A stretch of 64,000 nt of DNA from the NCBI GenBank assembly GCA_020747015.1, contig JAGTJM010000004.1, positions 434,001-498,000 of the forward strand. The letters run 5' to 3'. Of the stretch, positions 55,967 through 64,000 are shown one piece after another. Every line of letters starts with the position of its first letter. The stretch's first letter is position 1. The notes beneath the pieces were generated by a model. The model did not search any database. It had not been told where the DNA came from and saw only the letters and a program-made list of their open reading frames with translations. This DNA is from Pyrenochaeta sp. MPI-SDFR-AT-0127. Lineage: Eukaryota; Ascomycota; Dothideomycetes; Pleosporales; Cucurbitariaceae. A program made the position numbers and the translations under genes.

Positions 55967-57823
55967 ATGATTATACCAGATGTTGTGTACCCCTGTCGTC
56001 TTGAATCCACAAATCAACAAATCAGGACTTTGACCCTTCTGAGGGGCGAATTCACACAAGCCATTCACTGCAAGCTTCGTACAGTCAGCCTTGCAGATCA
56101 ACCAAGCTATATAGCACTCTCATATGTGTGGGGAAACACACATCAACGTACTTCTATTTACATTGGTGGCACCAAAATCTCCGTCACGTCCAATCTGGCA
56201 TTAGCACTGCAATATATGCGAAAAGCTGACGCCGACCTGGTTCTCTAGGTCGACGCTGTTTGTATCAACCAAGATGACATTATTGAGCGCAATAGTCAAG
56301 TCGCGCTTATGGGCAAGATCTACTCAGAAACAGAAGTCGTCAACATCTGGCTCGGAGAATCGGATGCGTCCACTGACTCACTCGTGGAAATTGTACAACA
56401 TTCTGGCGTTCCTGTTCGCCCAGAGCCCGGAATGGAGGAGTTTGAAAAAGCCAATATCATCTTTGCGAAGCGTCTAGAAACAGTTGCAACCGTCATCAAC
56501 ATCGTGGCCATGCGGCCATGGTGGCGGAGAGTCTGGACTGTGCAGGAGTGTATCTTATCCCGCAACGATCCCATATTTCAATGCGGCTTCGCGACGTTCT
56601 CTTGGGAGTCATTCTTTAGTGTCATACATGCTCTTTTTATTGAGACGCGCTTCGAGAAAACCAGCATCTCGCATGAGGCTGATCCGCAGCTGGAGCAGCT
56701 CAAGTTGTTGCGCGACCAAGTTTCGAGCGGAGCAAAATTAAATGAAGCCCGTCAGACTCTTCAGGCAATTAGCGCATTGCCTGGACTGCGCTTATGGTAT
56801 CAGGCTAACCAGGATGTTCCCTTAGCCGACTGTTTCTCACTTGGTCTCGGGCGGCAAACCAGTGTCGCACACGATTATATCTACGGCTTTCTTGGCCTTC
56901 TTCCTGATCATGAACGGGAAAGGGTGAGTATTGATTATCGTCGCTCTTATTGGGATACATACTCCGCTTTCTATGACTTGTTGCTCGAGGTTTCTGGGTG
57001 GAGAGGATTACAAGTCCTTATAATGACATCATTTCACAATACAGATGGCAGCCGGCCATCATGGATGCCTGATTTCTCCACGCAAACAGATGTTCACGAA
57101 TGCACGGGATTTTTCCTTGCAGCTGAACAACAATTCGGGACTCTCGACCGTATGGTGGCAAGACCAAAAGACAGCGATATTCTGCGTCTTGAGGGCGTTT
57201 TTATTGACACTGTCGCGTGTCTGTATCCAATGCCAAAAGGCACTGCCAGTGAGACAGCAATGGAACGCGTCATGGCGTGGGCTGATGAGATTGGGTCCGA
57301 CATCTCCTCTCGATCTTTCATGGAGTATGATGTACCGTATGCGGTAGTCGAAGCGTCCAAGCAAGCACATACTAGTCGCCTGTTTCTAGGCAATGTGCGA
57401 ATTGAAGACATCTTTGGCATTGACGAAGATCACTTCACTTCATACTAGGATGCCATGTCGACATATTATCGAGCCCACGGTGACCTTCAAGATATAGAAT
57501 TATCCGGCTTCCACAATCCGCAGATGACTGAGCGTTTCCCAATGCTTATTGAAAGATCTCTTAGTCAAGCGTTCAGTACTCCAATGAATGCATGTGTAGT
57601 AAGAAGCCAAGCGGGGATTACAGGGACATGCTTTGCCAGTGTTCATGTGGGCGACCAAATCGTAGCTTTTCACAGCTTCCCAATGTGTTTTATCCTGCGA
57701 CCTTTTAGCAACTACTACAGACTAGTCGGTGGTGTATACCTCCCTAGGTTGATGGAATGGGCAACAATAACGCAATGTTTGGAGGATGGGATGATGGGAG
57801 AGGCGACATTTGTACTGAGATAA
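55967..57823 (+). pseudogene. HET-domain pseudogene with two in-frame TAG stops
   Basis: One continuous frame from ATG 55,967 to TAA 57,823 (619 codons) interrupted by TAG at 56,246-56,248 and 57,446-57,448, with no frameshift. Blocks: YIALSYVWGNT, then L-stop-VDAVCINQDD, where the stop replaces the near-invariant Trp of the L-W-[IV]-D-A-[VL]-C motif, then MRPWWRRVWTVQECI. The mid block LGRQTSVAHDYIYGFLGLLP and a C-terminal block (GDQIVAFHSFPMCFILRP ... LVGGVYLPRLMEW) are present. The first stop needs one G-to-A (TGG to TAG); the second needs one transition from TGG or CAG. Otherwise well preserved, so decay is recent. The HET domain would be cut after about 93 residues. Confidence 0.88.
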
Positions 57824-58350
57824 AAAAGTAAAGAAGGTAGCCTTTGGAGGTTATGGAACGAATGGCTCACTTTCACATACTCCGCAAGAAACCTAATACA
57901 TTGTTTAGATAGTCTCTAACGCGGAAAATATTTACAATATATAGAAAGCCTTTTGCAGCCTTTGATACAGGACTACCAGAATATATTCGAACCCTGTACG
58001 TAGTCCCCCTCGACGTATTCACGGTCCGCGAGCCCACACTCACTCGGACTACGATCCTATTCGCTATTGTGGAACTAATGGATCACAGCTCAGTAAAAGT
58101 TATGATAGTATTTTGCTAGCCTAATTTTGCTGCGAACTACGATGATTTGAACATTCCTTTTTCTCCCACGCGATTACTCCGTACACACTTTTAGCCAGCT
58201 ACCTTAACAACTTGAGATACAAGTTTCCAGCCCATTTTTCCAATTCAACGACGTCTCCTCCACCGGGTAGAGAAGTAGAAAGCCGCAAAGCCTCATACAT
58301 CATCCTATAATGTTCGAAAACAATTTGAATGGTTTATCCTAAATATTCAC
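57824..58350. other. Convergent intergenic region
   Basis: 527 bp, AT-rich at first. No gene or repeat recognised. Confidence 0.45.
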
Positions 58351-59601
58351 TTAGCACTTCTGGAGAAGGAGGCCCCGCGGCGATGTAGGAGACTCACAAT
58401 ATCTTGTATCCACTATCGTTCCATCCTCATCCCTCGTTCTGCGGCCACCCTCTGGTCCCACGCTCTCTTGGACCTCGTACATGATCCAGCCCGTCAGATT
58501 CTTCAGTGTGTCCAGCTTCTCCTCTCCATCTTCATTCTGTTCTCCGCTCTTCGCCGCGCTGATTCCTAGACTGCCAGCTACCATTTTTGTCCTATGTTTG
58601 ACGCCATTGTCATTGACAAGCACGGGCACGGAAGCGAAGCCGCTAGGTATAGCTTTTGTGTCGATGGTATGATACTGGGTACCATCAAGCAGAACACTAG
58701 GGTGATCTGCATGTGACGTGCTCCTCCGACTTGATTCGGACATCCGCTTGCGATCATACAGCGGTACGCCATCGTTGCGCCAGAAGCAGAATGCCGTGAG
58801 CCAGCCCGTGAGTCTCGAAGTACCGCTCCCGCCCTCGTAGTGCGCAATTTTTGTCCAGAAACTCTGCGTCTCAGCCGTCATGACATCGTCAAAGCTAGCG
58901 ATGAAGTTGCGCAGAATAGGGCGGAGCAACATTGCAAAGTCTGTGGTCTGCTGGCCGAGTTCCTCAAGCTTGTCGAGCCGGGAGAGAATGTCTTCGTAGT
59001 CAGACTTGTCACCAAGTAGAGTGACGGATGGAATGCCGCACAGACATATGCTGGTGTATGAGAAGTAAGCTTGCAAGCTACCCATCATGAGGACCGCAGC
59101 GGTGGAGCGGTCGTCGACGGTCGTCGTAGAGAACGCGGGCATGATCCAGTCCCGGAGATTTGGGTCTTTCACATTCGCCTGAATCAACCCCGTCATTTTC
59201 CGCGCGAAGAGTCCGTAGTCAAGTGTGTCCATGCTACCAATGTCTACTATCACGAGCTCCTTCTTTCCCTTGTGTGCCACAAAGTGGTCGCGCAGTTTTT
59301 CGGCATTTTTGTTGATATAGAAGTTCAGTTGCGAGAGGATGGCGAACCAGATGTCATCGGGGCGGATGGTGAGATTGTGGTGGTAGCTGTATGCATCCCA
59401 TGCTGCGTACACAAAGCCGTTGGTGGACGGGGTGAAGTGTGAATCTTGAAATTCGTCGTTGGAGAGGGAGCTATGGATGATGCGCGAGCTTTGATTCGCT
59501 TCTTTGCCGCAGCTTTGTGCAAAGAGATCATCCCTGGAGTCGGCCTTTTTCCTGGTCCAGGCCGTGGACTCATGGCCTGCAATTTTAAAAGTGACGGGCA
59601 T
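58351..59601 (-). CDS. DUF4419-domain protein
   Basis: Up to 416 aa from ATG 59,601. The DUF4419 hallmark is clear: GFVYAAWDAYSYHHNLTIRP then DDIWFAILSQLNFYINKNAEKLRDHF, KELVIVDIG, a central IMPAFSTTTVDDRSTAAVLMMGSLQAYFSY, and the later CGIPSVTLLGDKSDYEDILSRL and GWLTAFCFW. The family occurs in fungi and other eukaryotes; biochemical function is unknown to me. The last 15 residues (from CESPTSP) may be intron read-through: TATT|GTGAGT is a strong donor, and an acceptor at TATTTAG would end the protein at once with VDTRY, about 401 aa. It lies next to the HET island but has no proven link to it. Confidence 0.82.
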   Translation of the reverse strand: MPVTFKIAGHESTAWTRKKADSRDDLFAQSCGKEANQSSRIIHSSLSNDEFQDSHFTPSTNGFVYAAWDAYSYHHNLTIRPDDIWFAILSQLNFYINKNAEKLRDHFVAHKGKKELVIVDIGSMDTLDYGLFARKMTGLIQANVKDPNLRDWIMPAFSTTTVDDRSTAAVLMMGSLQAYFSYTSICLCGIPSVTLLGDKSDYEDILSRLDKLEELGQQTTDFAMLLRPILRNFIASFDDVMTAETQSFWTKIAHYEGGSGTSRLTGWLTAFCFWRNDGVPLYDRKRMSESSRRSTSHADHPSVLLDGTQYHTIDTKAIPSGFASVPVLVNDNGVKHRTKMVAGSLGISAAKSGEQNEDGEEKLDTLKNLTGWIMYEVQESVGPEGGRRTRDEDGTIVDTRYCESPTSPRGLLLQKC

Positions 59602-60110
59602 GCTGTGCGATGTATGGTGGTGAGTTGTGAGAAGATGGAAAGCCTGGCGTTTCTCAGAGGCAAGTTGAAATACTTATACCTACTTGCTCTGCAATGGTGC
59701 CTGGATTGGAGGCGACCACGGCTGCTGCCTTGGGCTGAGGTAAGGCTTCCGTGGTTCAACTGAGGGGCAGTCGATCCTCCCAAATAATTACGCAGCGGGG
59801 CAACTGCGCATCTGCGCACTGATGCGCGCTTTTCGATACTCGAGTCGATGTCGACCTTCTGCTATGGTTGAAATTCATCATGTTACCCAATCTTAGTCAT
59901 CGCGAGTCAAGATGTGCATAGGCGAACGAACCACTGGGCAAGCACCGACAGACCTCCCGCAAGGCTCTTTACCCGATGAGATTAGGCAACCCTTTAGTCC
60001 ATGGCTTTTGCCACATACAATATTAACTTGTAGATTTCCCTTCTACACTGTTCTAATGTTCACTCCTAGAGATCACCCCGCTGCTGTCGCTTGATCGCGG
60101 TCACTCTGCC
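59602..60110. promoter_or_regulatory. Divergent promoter region, DUF4419 / membrane protein
   Basis: 509 bp between divergent start codons; no further gene supported. Confidence 0.4.
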
Positions 60111-61103
60111 ATGGCGGTACTTTTACATGTTCTATGCATGTAAGTACGACCTCGCATGTGCACTCTCCACCCACAGAACGTCGGTCTGACACGTGATCAG
60201 TCTCTTGATTCTGCTTACACCATTGTCGTATCTCCCACTATACAGGGGACTATTCCTTCTTCGCTCGGAAAATGGCATCTCGGTCACGGCTACTCTGCTG
60301 CTTGCTCTCTGCGCCCAGTCACAAGTCGCAACTATTTATTATCTCTGGGCATGCCCTCCATTCAAGAGAGACGGACAAGTGGTACCCAAGCCACCACTGT
60401 CTGTCGACTACCTCAATCTGGTGCAGCTCCTATTGCAATGGATATGCTCAATACTCCTGTACGTCTACTCCCTCAACAATTCATGATGAAGTCCGTCTGA
60501 ACAGTGCATTTCTCGCACAGTCTGGCTTTCCTCCTCGTAGTGCGCACAGGCGCACAAACTAATCTCCAGCGCGGTCCGGCAACGGCGACAACGACGACGA
60601 CAAATGATAGTACCTTCCCATCCAACAAGACGGCAGTAACATTGCTCACTCTTCATGCTAGCCTCTGTGTCTTCTGGGCGATACTCGCCGGCCAGCCAAG
60701 AGACGATTGGCTTGACCTTCCCTTCGTCACAATCATGGGCATCAACGAATACTGTATCAATCCTCTCGTCACGATCGCGACTGGCGTTGCCTTTGCTCTT
60801 CAGATCGGTACGGCTAAGGAAAGCCAAGGCACTTCAGCGGTGAATCGGACGACATTGCTGCCACAAGCTGTCATTTTCCTGGCTCTTGCAGTGTCGTGGC
60901 CGTTTAGGTTCCAGGTGCCGAAGAACTTGAGGTCTCAGGGCAACTGGTGGCTTGTGGAAGAGTGGTATCCCCTTGTAGGCTGGACGTGCATCAATAATGC
61001 TGTCATTGCAATCGGTCAAGGCATCGTGCTGTATGCTGCCTCTAGAAGAGCCGACAGTGGAGAAGAGCCAGATAGAGAAAGACAAGCGTTGCTCACTACG
61101 TAA
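60111..61103 (+). CDS. Fungal multi-pass membrane protein, unknown function
   Basis: join(60111..60139,60201..60458,60521..61103), 289 aa. The introns are 61 bp (GTAAGT, GTCTGAC branch, TCAG) and 62 bp (GTACGT, CTGAAC branch, ACAG), both in phase and both inside hydrophobic segments. Hydrophobic helices: MAVLLHVLCILLILLTPLSY, TATLLLALCA, LVQLLLQWICSILLLAFLLVV, TLLTLHASLCVFWAILAG, PLVTIATGVAFAL, AVIFLALAVSW and a last one near TCINNAVIAIGQGIVLY, about six to seven in total. A Thr-rich loop with an N-glycosylation site (NDST, NKTA) follows the third helix. The C-terminus is polar and ends ERQALLTT. I do not recognise the family; the topology resembles small fungal integral membrane proteins of unknown role. 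Confidence 0.75.
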
Positions 61104-61852
61104 AGGACAGAGACTCGGCATTTGTATGGCTTGCAGTATCTTAATTACATTTCGATGATAGAATGCACGCATGTGATGTAAAAGGACATTCGGGTAACAA
61201 GCGTAGCAATATACGTTTGAGTTCTGAGAAAGGCTAGTTAATATTTAGGCTCAAACGAACTAAAGAAAGTGCTCTATCACGACTCCCAACCTCTGAAGTT
61301 TATCCTTGTGCAAGTGGTGTTACCTCGCTTAGCTCTCCGAGGCATTGCTTGAAGTTGGTAGCTAGAAGAAGTGTTGTTGGGAAGAAGATAGTAAGCAGAG
61401 CCTTACGAAAGATACTCCAAGTACCCTTAGGCTACAGGTTTCATGTGCTGCAGCGGCTGACTGCTTGTGGTGGCGGAGGTCCAGCTGAATTCGAGGTGGG
61501 GGCTAAGCTGGTGTCGCGGGGCCAACGTCGCCAACTTCCGTGTCCAAACATATCTTCGCTAAGGACATTTTAGCGAAAATGTCTCAACGTCACATCCCCC
61601 AACCAGGTTTGATTCGTGATAGCAGCGTATTCACAGCCCTTGAAGCATAGAATAATCCACACTCGTACAGGGTCATGTGAATACAAGTTGTTCGAGTTGA
61701 ATGAGTAGATGAAGTCTTGCCACGTCTTAGATAAAAATAGGTACAGCCCTTGGACCGCAGTGGGTTGAGATGTGGAGATATAAATCACAGCTTATCTAGT
61801 ACAGTTGTAAAAATAAACAACTTCAATCCGACCATTTCTCGAAGCAAGCACA
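61104..61852. other. Intergenic region upstream of the astacin gene
   Basis: 749 bp with no supportable gene. Carries the astacin gene promoter with a TATA box. Confidence 0.45.
61779..61784 (+). promoter_or_regulatory. TATA box of the astacin-like gene
   Basis: TATAAA 69 bp before the ATG at 61,853, in a typical fungal core-promoter position; the leader is A-rich just before the start. Confidence 0.5.
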
Positions 61853-63359
61853 ATGGCAGCTCAAAAAGTGGTTTTTCTCATCTTAAACTGCCTACTTCAT
61901 GCTGCCTATGGCACTCCAGTTGATCCTATTGCAACAGATGTCGCAGTAAATGCCACTTTCGCTCCACCGCCAACCACGGCTTCAGATCCTAGTCCTACTC
62001 AAGCCACAGATCTCATTTCCACCCAAGAGCCAATAATAACAGCAATCGTTGAAGGACCGGGGCTTTTATCAGTCCAAAACTATACCACTCTGGAAATCTA
62101 CGCTGGGCCTGCTGGTCCACGAGCAACACAAACTGACAGCAGCTGCAACGCCACCGCGGAATATGTTTCCAAGAAAACTGTTGCATACTTTGTCACCGAG
62201 CACGGAAATGCCGTCATCGATGGCGATATCATCTTCGGCACTGAAGCTGAGATACGCAGTGCAGCAGTCAACCCTTCAATCCGCAAGAGAGCATTTTCCC
62301 TGATCTCCAGTTCACCCCGAAAATGGCCCGGAGGCGTAGTATACTACAAATGGGATGTCGATCTACCCGAAACACATAAGAATTACTTCCTTGCCGGCGC
62401 TACGGAATGGACTAACAGGCTCCCGTTCTTAAGATTCGTCAACGACCCAGATAACACGAGCGGTAAAGCCAGAACTGTCAAAGCAGCTGACGGCAATCGC
62501 TCTAGACTTGGCTGCTGCGACGGAGACATTGAGCTGTGCCCCACTTGCAATCCACGGAGTGCAAGGCACGAAATTGGTCATAGTGAGTTTCGCAACCTGT
62601 GCCCTATAGAGAAAGTTTATCGCTAACACCAACCTTTCAATAGCTCTGGGTCTAATCCACGAACACCAGCGCCCGGATCGTGATACCTACGTCGACTTTG
62701 TCTGCGATGCCATCCCTTGTAGCTCCGAGGTAGAAGACAATATTGAAATAGAAGACGGAAATGGCCGTAACTGGGCCGGCTCGTACGACATAAACTCTGT
62801 GATGCACTACGGAGACGGCTGCATTGGAGATGACGCGGATCCTCATAACTGCTTCTCAGTTGTGCCCAGGGCGGGTGTAGTTTTCAACGGCCCTGCGCAA
62901 TACCCGTCAAGACTTGATGCACACCGTGTATGCGAACTCTACTACGAAGATTGCCACAGCATCTGTGGTGACGGCATCTTAACGCCGGGTGTCGAAGACT
63001 GTGATGACGGTAACAACGTGGACGGCGACTCTTGTCCAGCAGATTGCCAGGGTGGACCAACGTGCGTGCCGACATGCGATCCGCTGCCACCGAACAACCT
63101 TTGCGGAGTTCGTGCGACATGCACTGTTTTCAACCCATCTACTACATTTTCGCACAGTGGTCAGACCTTTTGCATGTGCCAGGCTGGATACCGGGGCACT
63201 GGGTTGGATTTAAGTGGTAACGGCCAGTATCGTGTGACCTGGGGCAATTCCTTTGGAGGGCAAACTCATAGAGTATTTGTCCGGCCTGGGCAGGATTGCG
63301 AGGAGCTCTGTGGTGATAATAACTGCTCAGAGGTACCACTGCAGGATACTTGTCGCTAA
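61853..63359 (+). CDS. Secreted astacin-like zinc metalloprotease (M12A) with Cys-rich tail
   Basis: join(61853..62582,62644..63359), 481 aa. The 61-bp intron (GTGAGT, CGCTAAC branch, ATAG) falls inside the active site and joins HEIGH to TLGLIHEHQRPDRD. A signal peptide (MAAQKVVFLILNCLLHAAYG) and a Thr/Pro-rich propeptide with possible N-glycosylation sites precede the mature enzyme, probably released near NPSIRKRAF. The catalytic domain has WPGGVVYYKWD, zinc ligands H239, H243 and H249 in HExxHxxGxxH, and the Met-turn SVMHYG (M297). All catalytic residues are present. Downstream is a Cys-rich module CGDGILTPGVEDCDDGNNVDGDSC, matching the DUF4215/Myxococcus-type disulfide repeat, then an EGF-like Cys-rich end. 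It probably degrades extracellular protein. Confidence 0.9.
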
Positions 63360-64000
63360 GCGCCGTTGGAGTTTGAACTATTCTTATTTCCTTTATTAGT
63401 ACTTTAGATAGCCTTTGTCATAGAATATATTATTAGCATCAAGTCCAAGTGCGTCACTGATCTATAATATAATAAAATCCTTACATAACTATATAAGCAT
63501 TGTAGTCCTAGGTTACATCTATACCTACACTGTTATAAGATAAAAGTATATGCTGTGAGGTTGGAAGCATAACCTACTAGCGGGAGTCAATAGCCCAGCA
63601 TCAATGGATATAAGATAAGATAATTGATAGTGAACTTACTAGGCAAGATTATCAGAAAATCAGCCATGATTAAAAACAGAGATTAAGAGGTAGTGATGCA
63701 AAAGTAATGGATAAAGGAGTCATTACAGGAATGGATGTTCCTGGAGTTTCTACGAAAGAGAATGTAACAGGCAGTGTTGGAGATATATTACTTGCCTGCT
63801 TCGGCGCTCGTTTGTATACGGTAACGGAACTGTACACGCTTCCACTGGCTTAGGTTCCTGTGCGCTAGTAGCTGTTTGATGTATATCTGTTGCCTGGGTA
63901 TGATATGCAGGAAAGAAATGGATTTAATATCTAACTCTCGGGCGACGATGAGTGGTGGGGTACTTAAATGTGTCTAGCTCACCCATACTCACTAGACCTA
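63360..64000. other. AT-rich 3' flank to window edge
   Basis: 641 bp, AT-rich particularly at 63,380-63,700, with frequent TA dinucleotides. No ORF or repeat unit recognised; could be the start of a decayed repeat extending beyond the window. Confidence 0.4.

Noticed and set aside
55967..57823. Reassigned or read-through TAG codons making the HET pseudogene functional
   Set aside because: Other genes in the window use TAG as a normal stop (the aldehyde dehydrogenase ends in TAG), and the first TAG replaces an invariant Trp, which fits point mutation.

Overview
The window is nuclear DNA of a filamentous ascomycete (Pezizomycotina; Dothideomycetes is my best guess, by inference). The basis is short introns (about 46-160 bp, with GT..CTRAC..AG signals), an XlnR-type regulator, HET-domain and NACHT-ankyrin genes, and C:G to T:A decay at CpA/TpG sites as left by repeat-induced point mutation (RIP). 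Exon joins were worked out by hand from reading phase, splice signals and family motifs.

Layout. 1-8.3 kb is a dense housekeeping block: a partial F-box-like gene, MLH1 mismatch repair, an isocitrate lyase/PEP mutase superfamily enzyme, an unknown 406-aa protein, deoxyhypusine hydroxylase and RNA polymerase I subunit Rpa12. 8.6-14.3 kb is one large gene for the cohesin loader Scc2/Mis4. 15.5-19.2 kb holds an unknown 255-aa protein and an aldehyde dehydrogenase. 19.2-37.5 kb is almost empty apart from one five-exon gene for the xylanolytic activator XlnR/Xyr1 (23.9-27.0 kb). 37.5-42.6 kb holds a small membrane protein, pantoate-beta-alanine ligase and the DEAD-box helicase Dbp7.

43-58 kb is an accessory, allorecognition-like island: a HET-domain gene, a HeLo-like/SesA-type gene, a NACHT-ankyrin NOD-like receptor, an AAA-ATPase relic, other decayed fragments, a second HET gene flanked by a short direct repeat, and a HET pseudogene with two TAG stops. 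58-64 kb holds a DUF4419 protein, a multi-pass membrane protein and a secreted astacin-like metalloprotease.

Main discovery candidate: the HeLo-like protein (45,824-46,774) ends in two copies of the pattern I-G-x-V-x4-[GN]-S-x-A-x-V-G, and the neighbouring NACHT-ankyrin receptor (48,017-50,206) carries one copy in a short 40-residue first exon. This is the layout of the HET-S/NWD2 amyloid-signalling pair (two repeats in the effector, one at the receptor N-terminus). It suggests a receptor-effector cell-death module with a HET-s-like motif that may not have been described. The receptor's near-identical 99-bp ankyrin repeats have been hit by RIP-like mutation, which cuts the receptor short after about four repeats.
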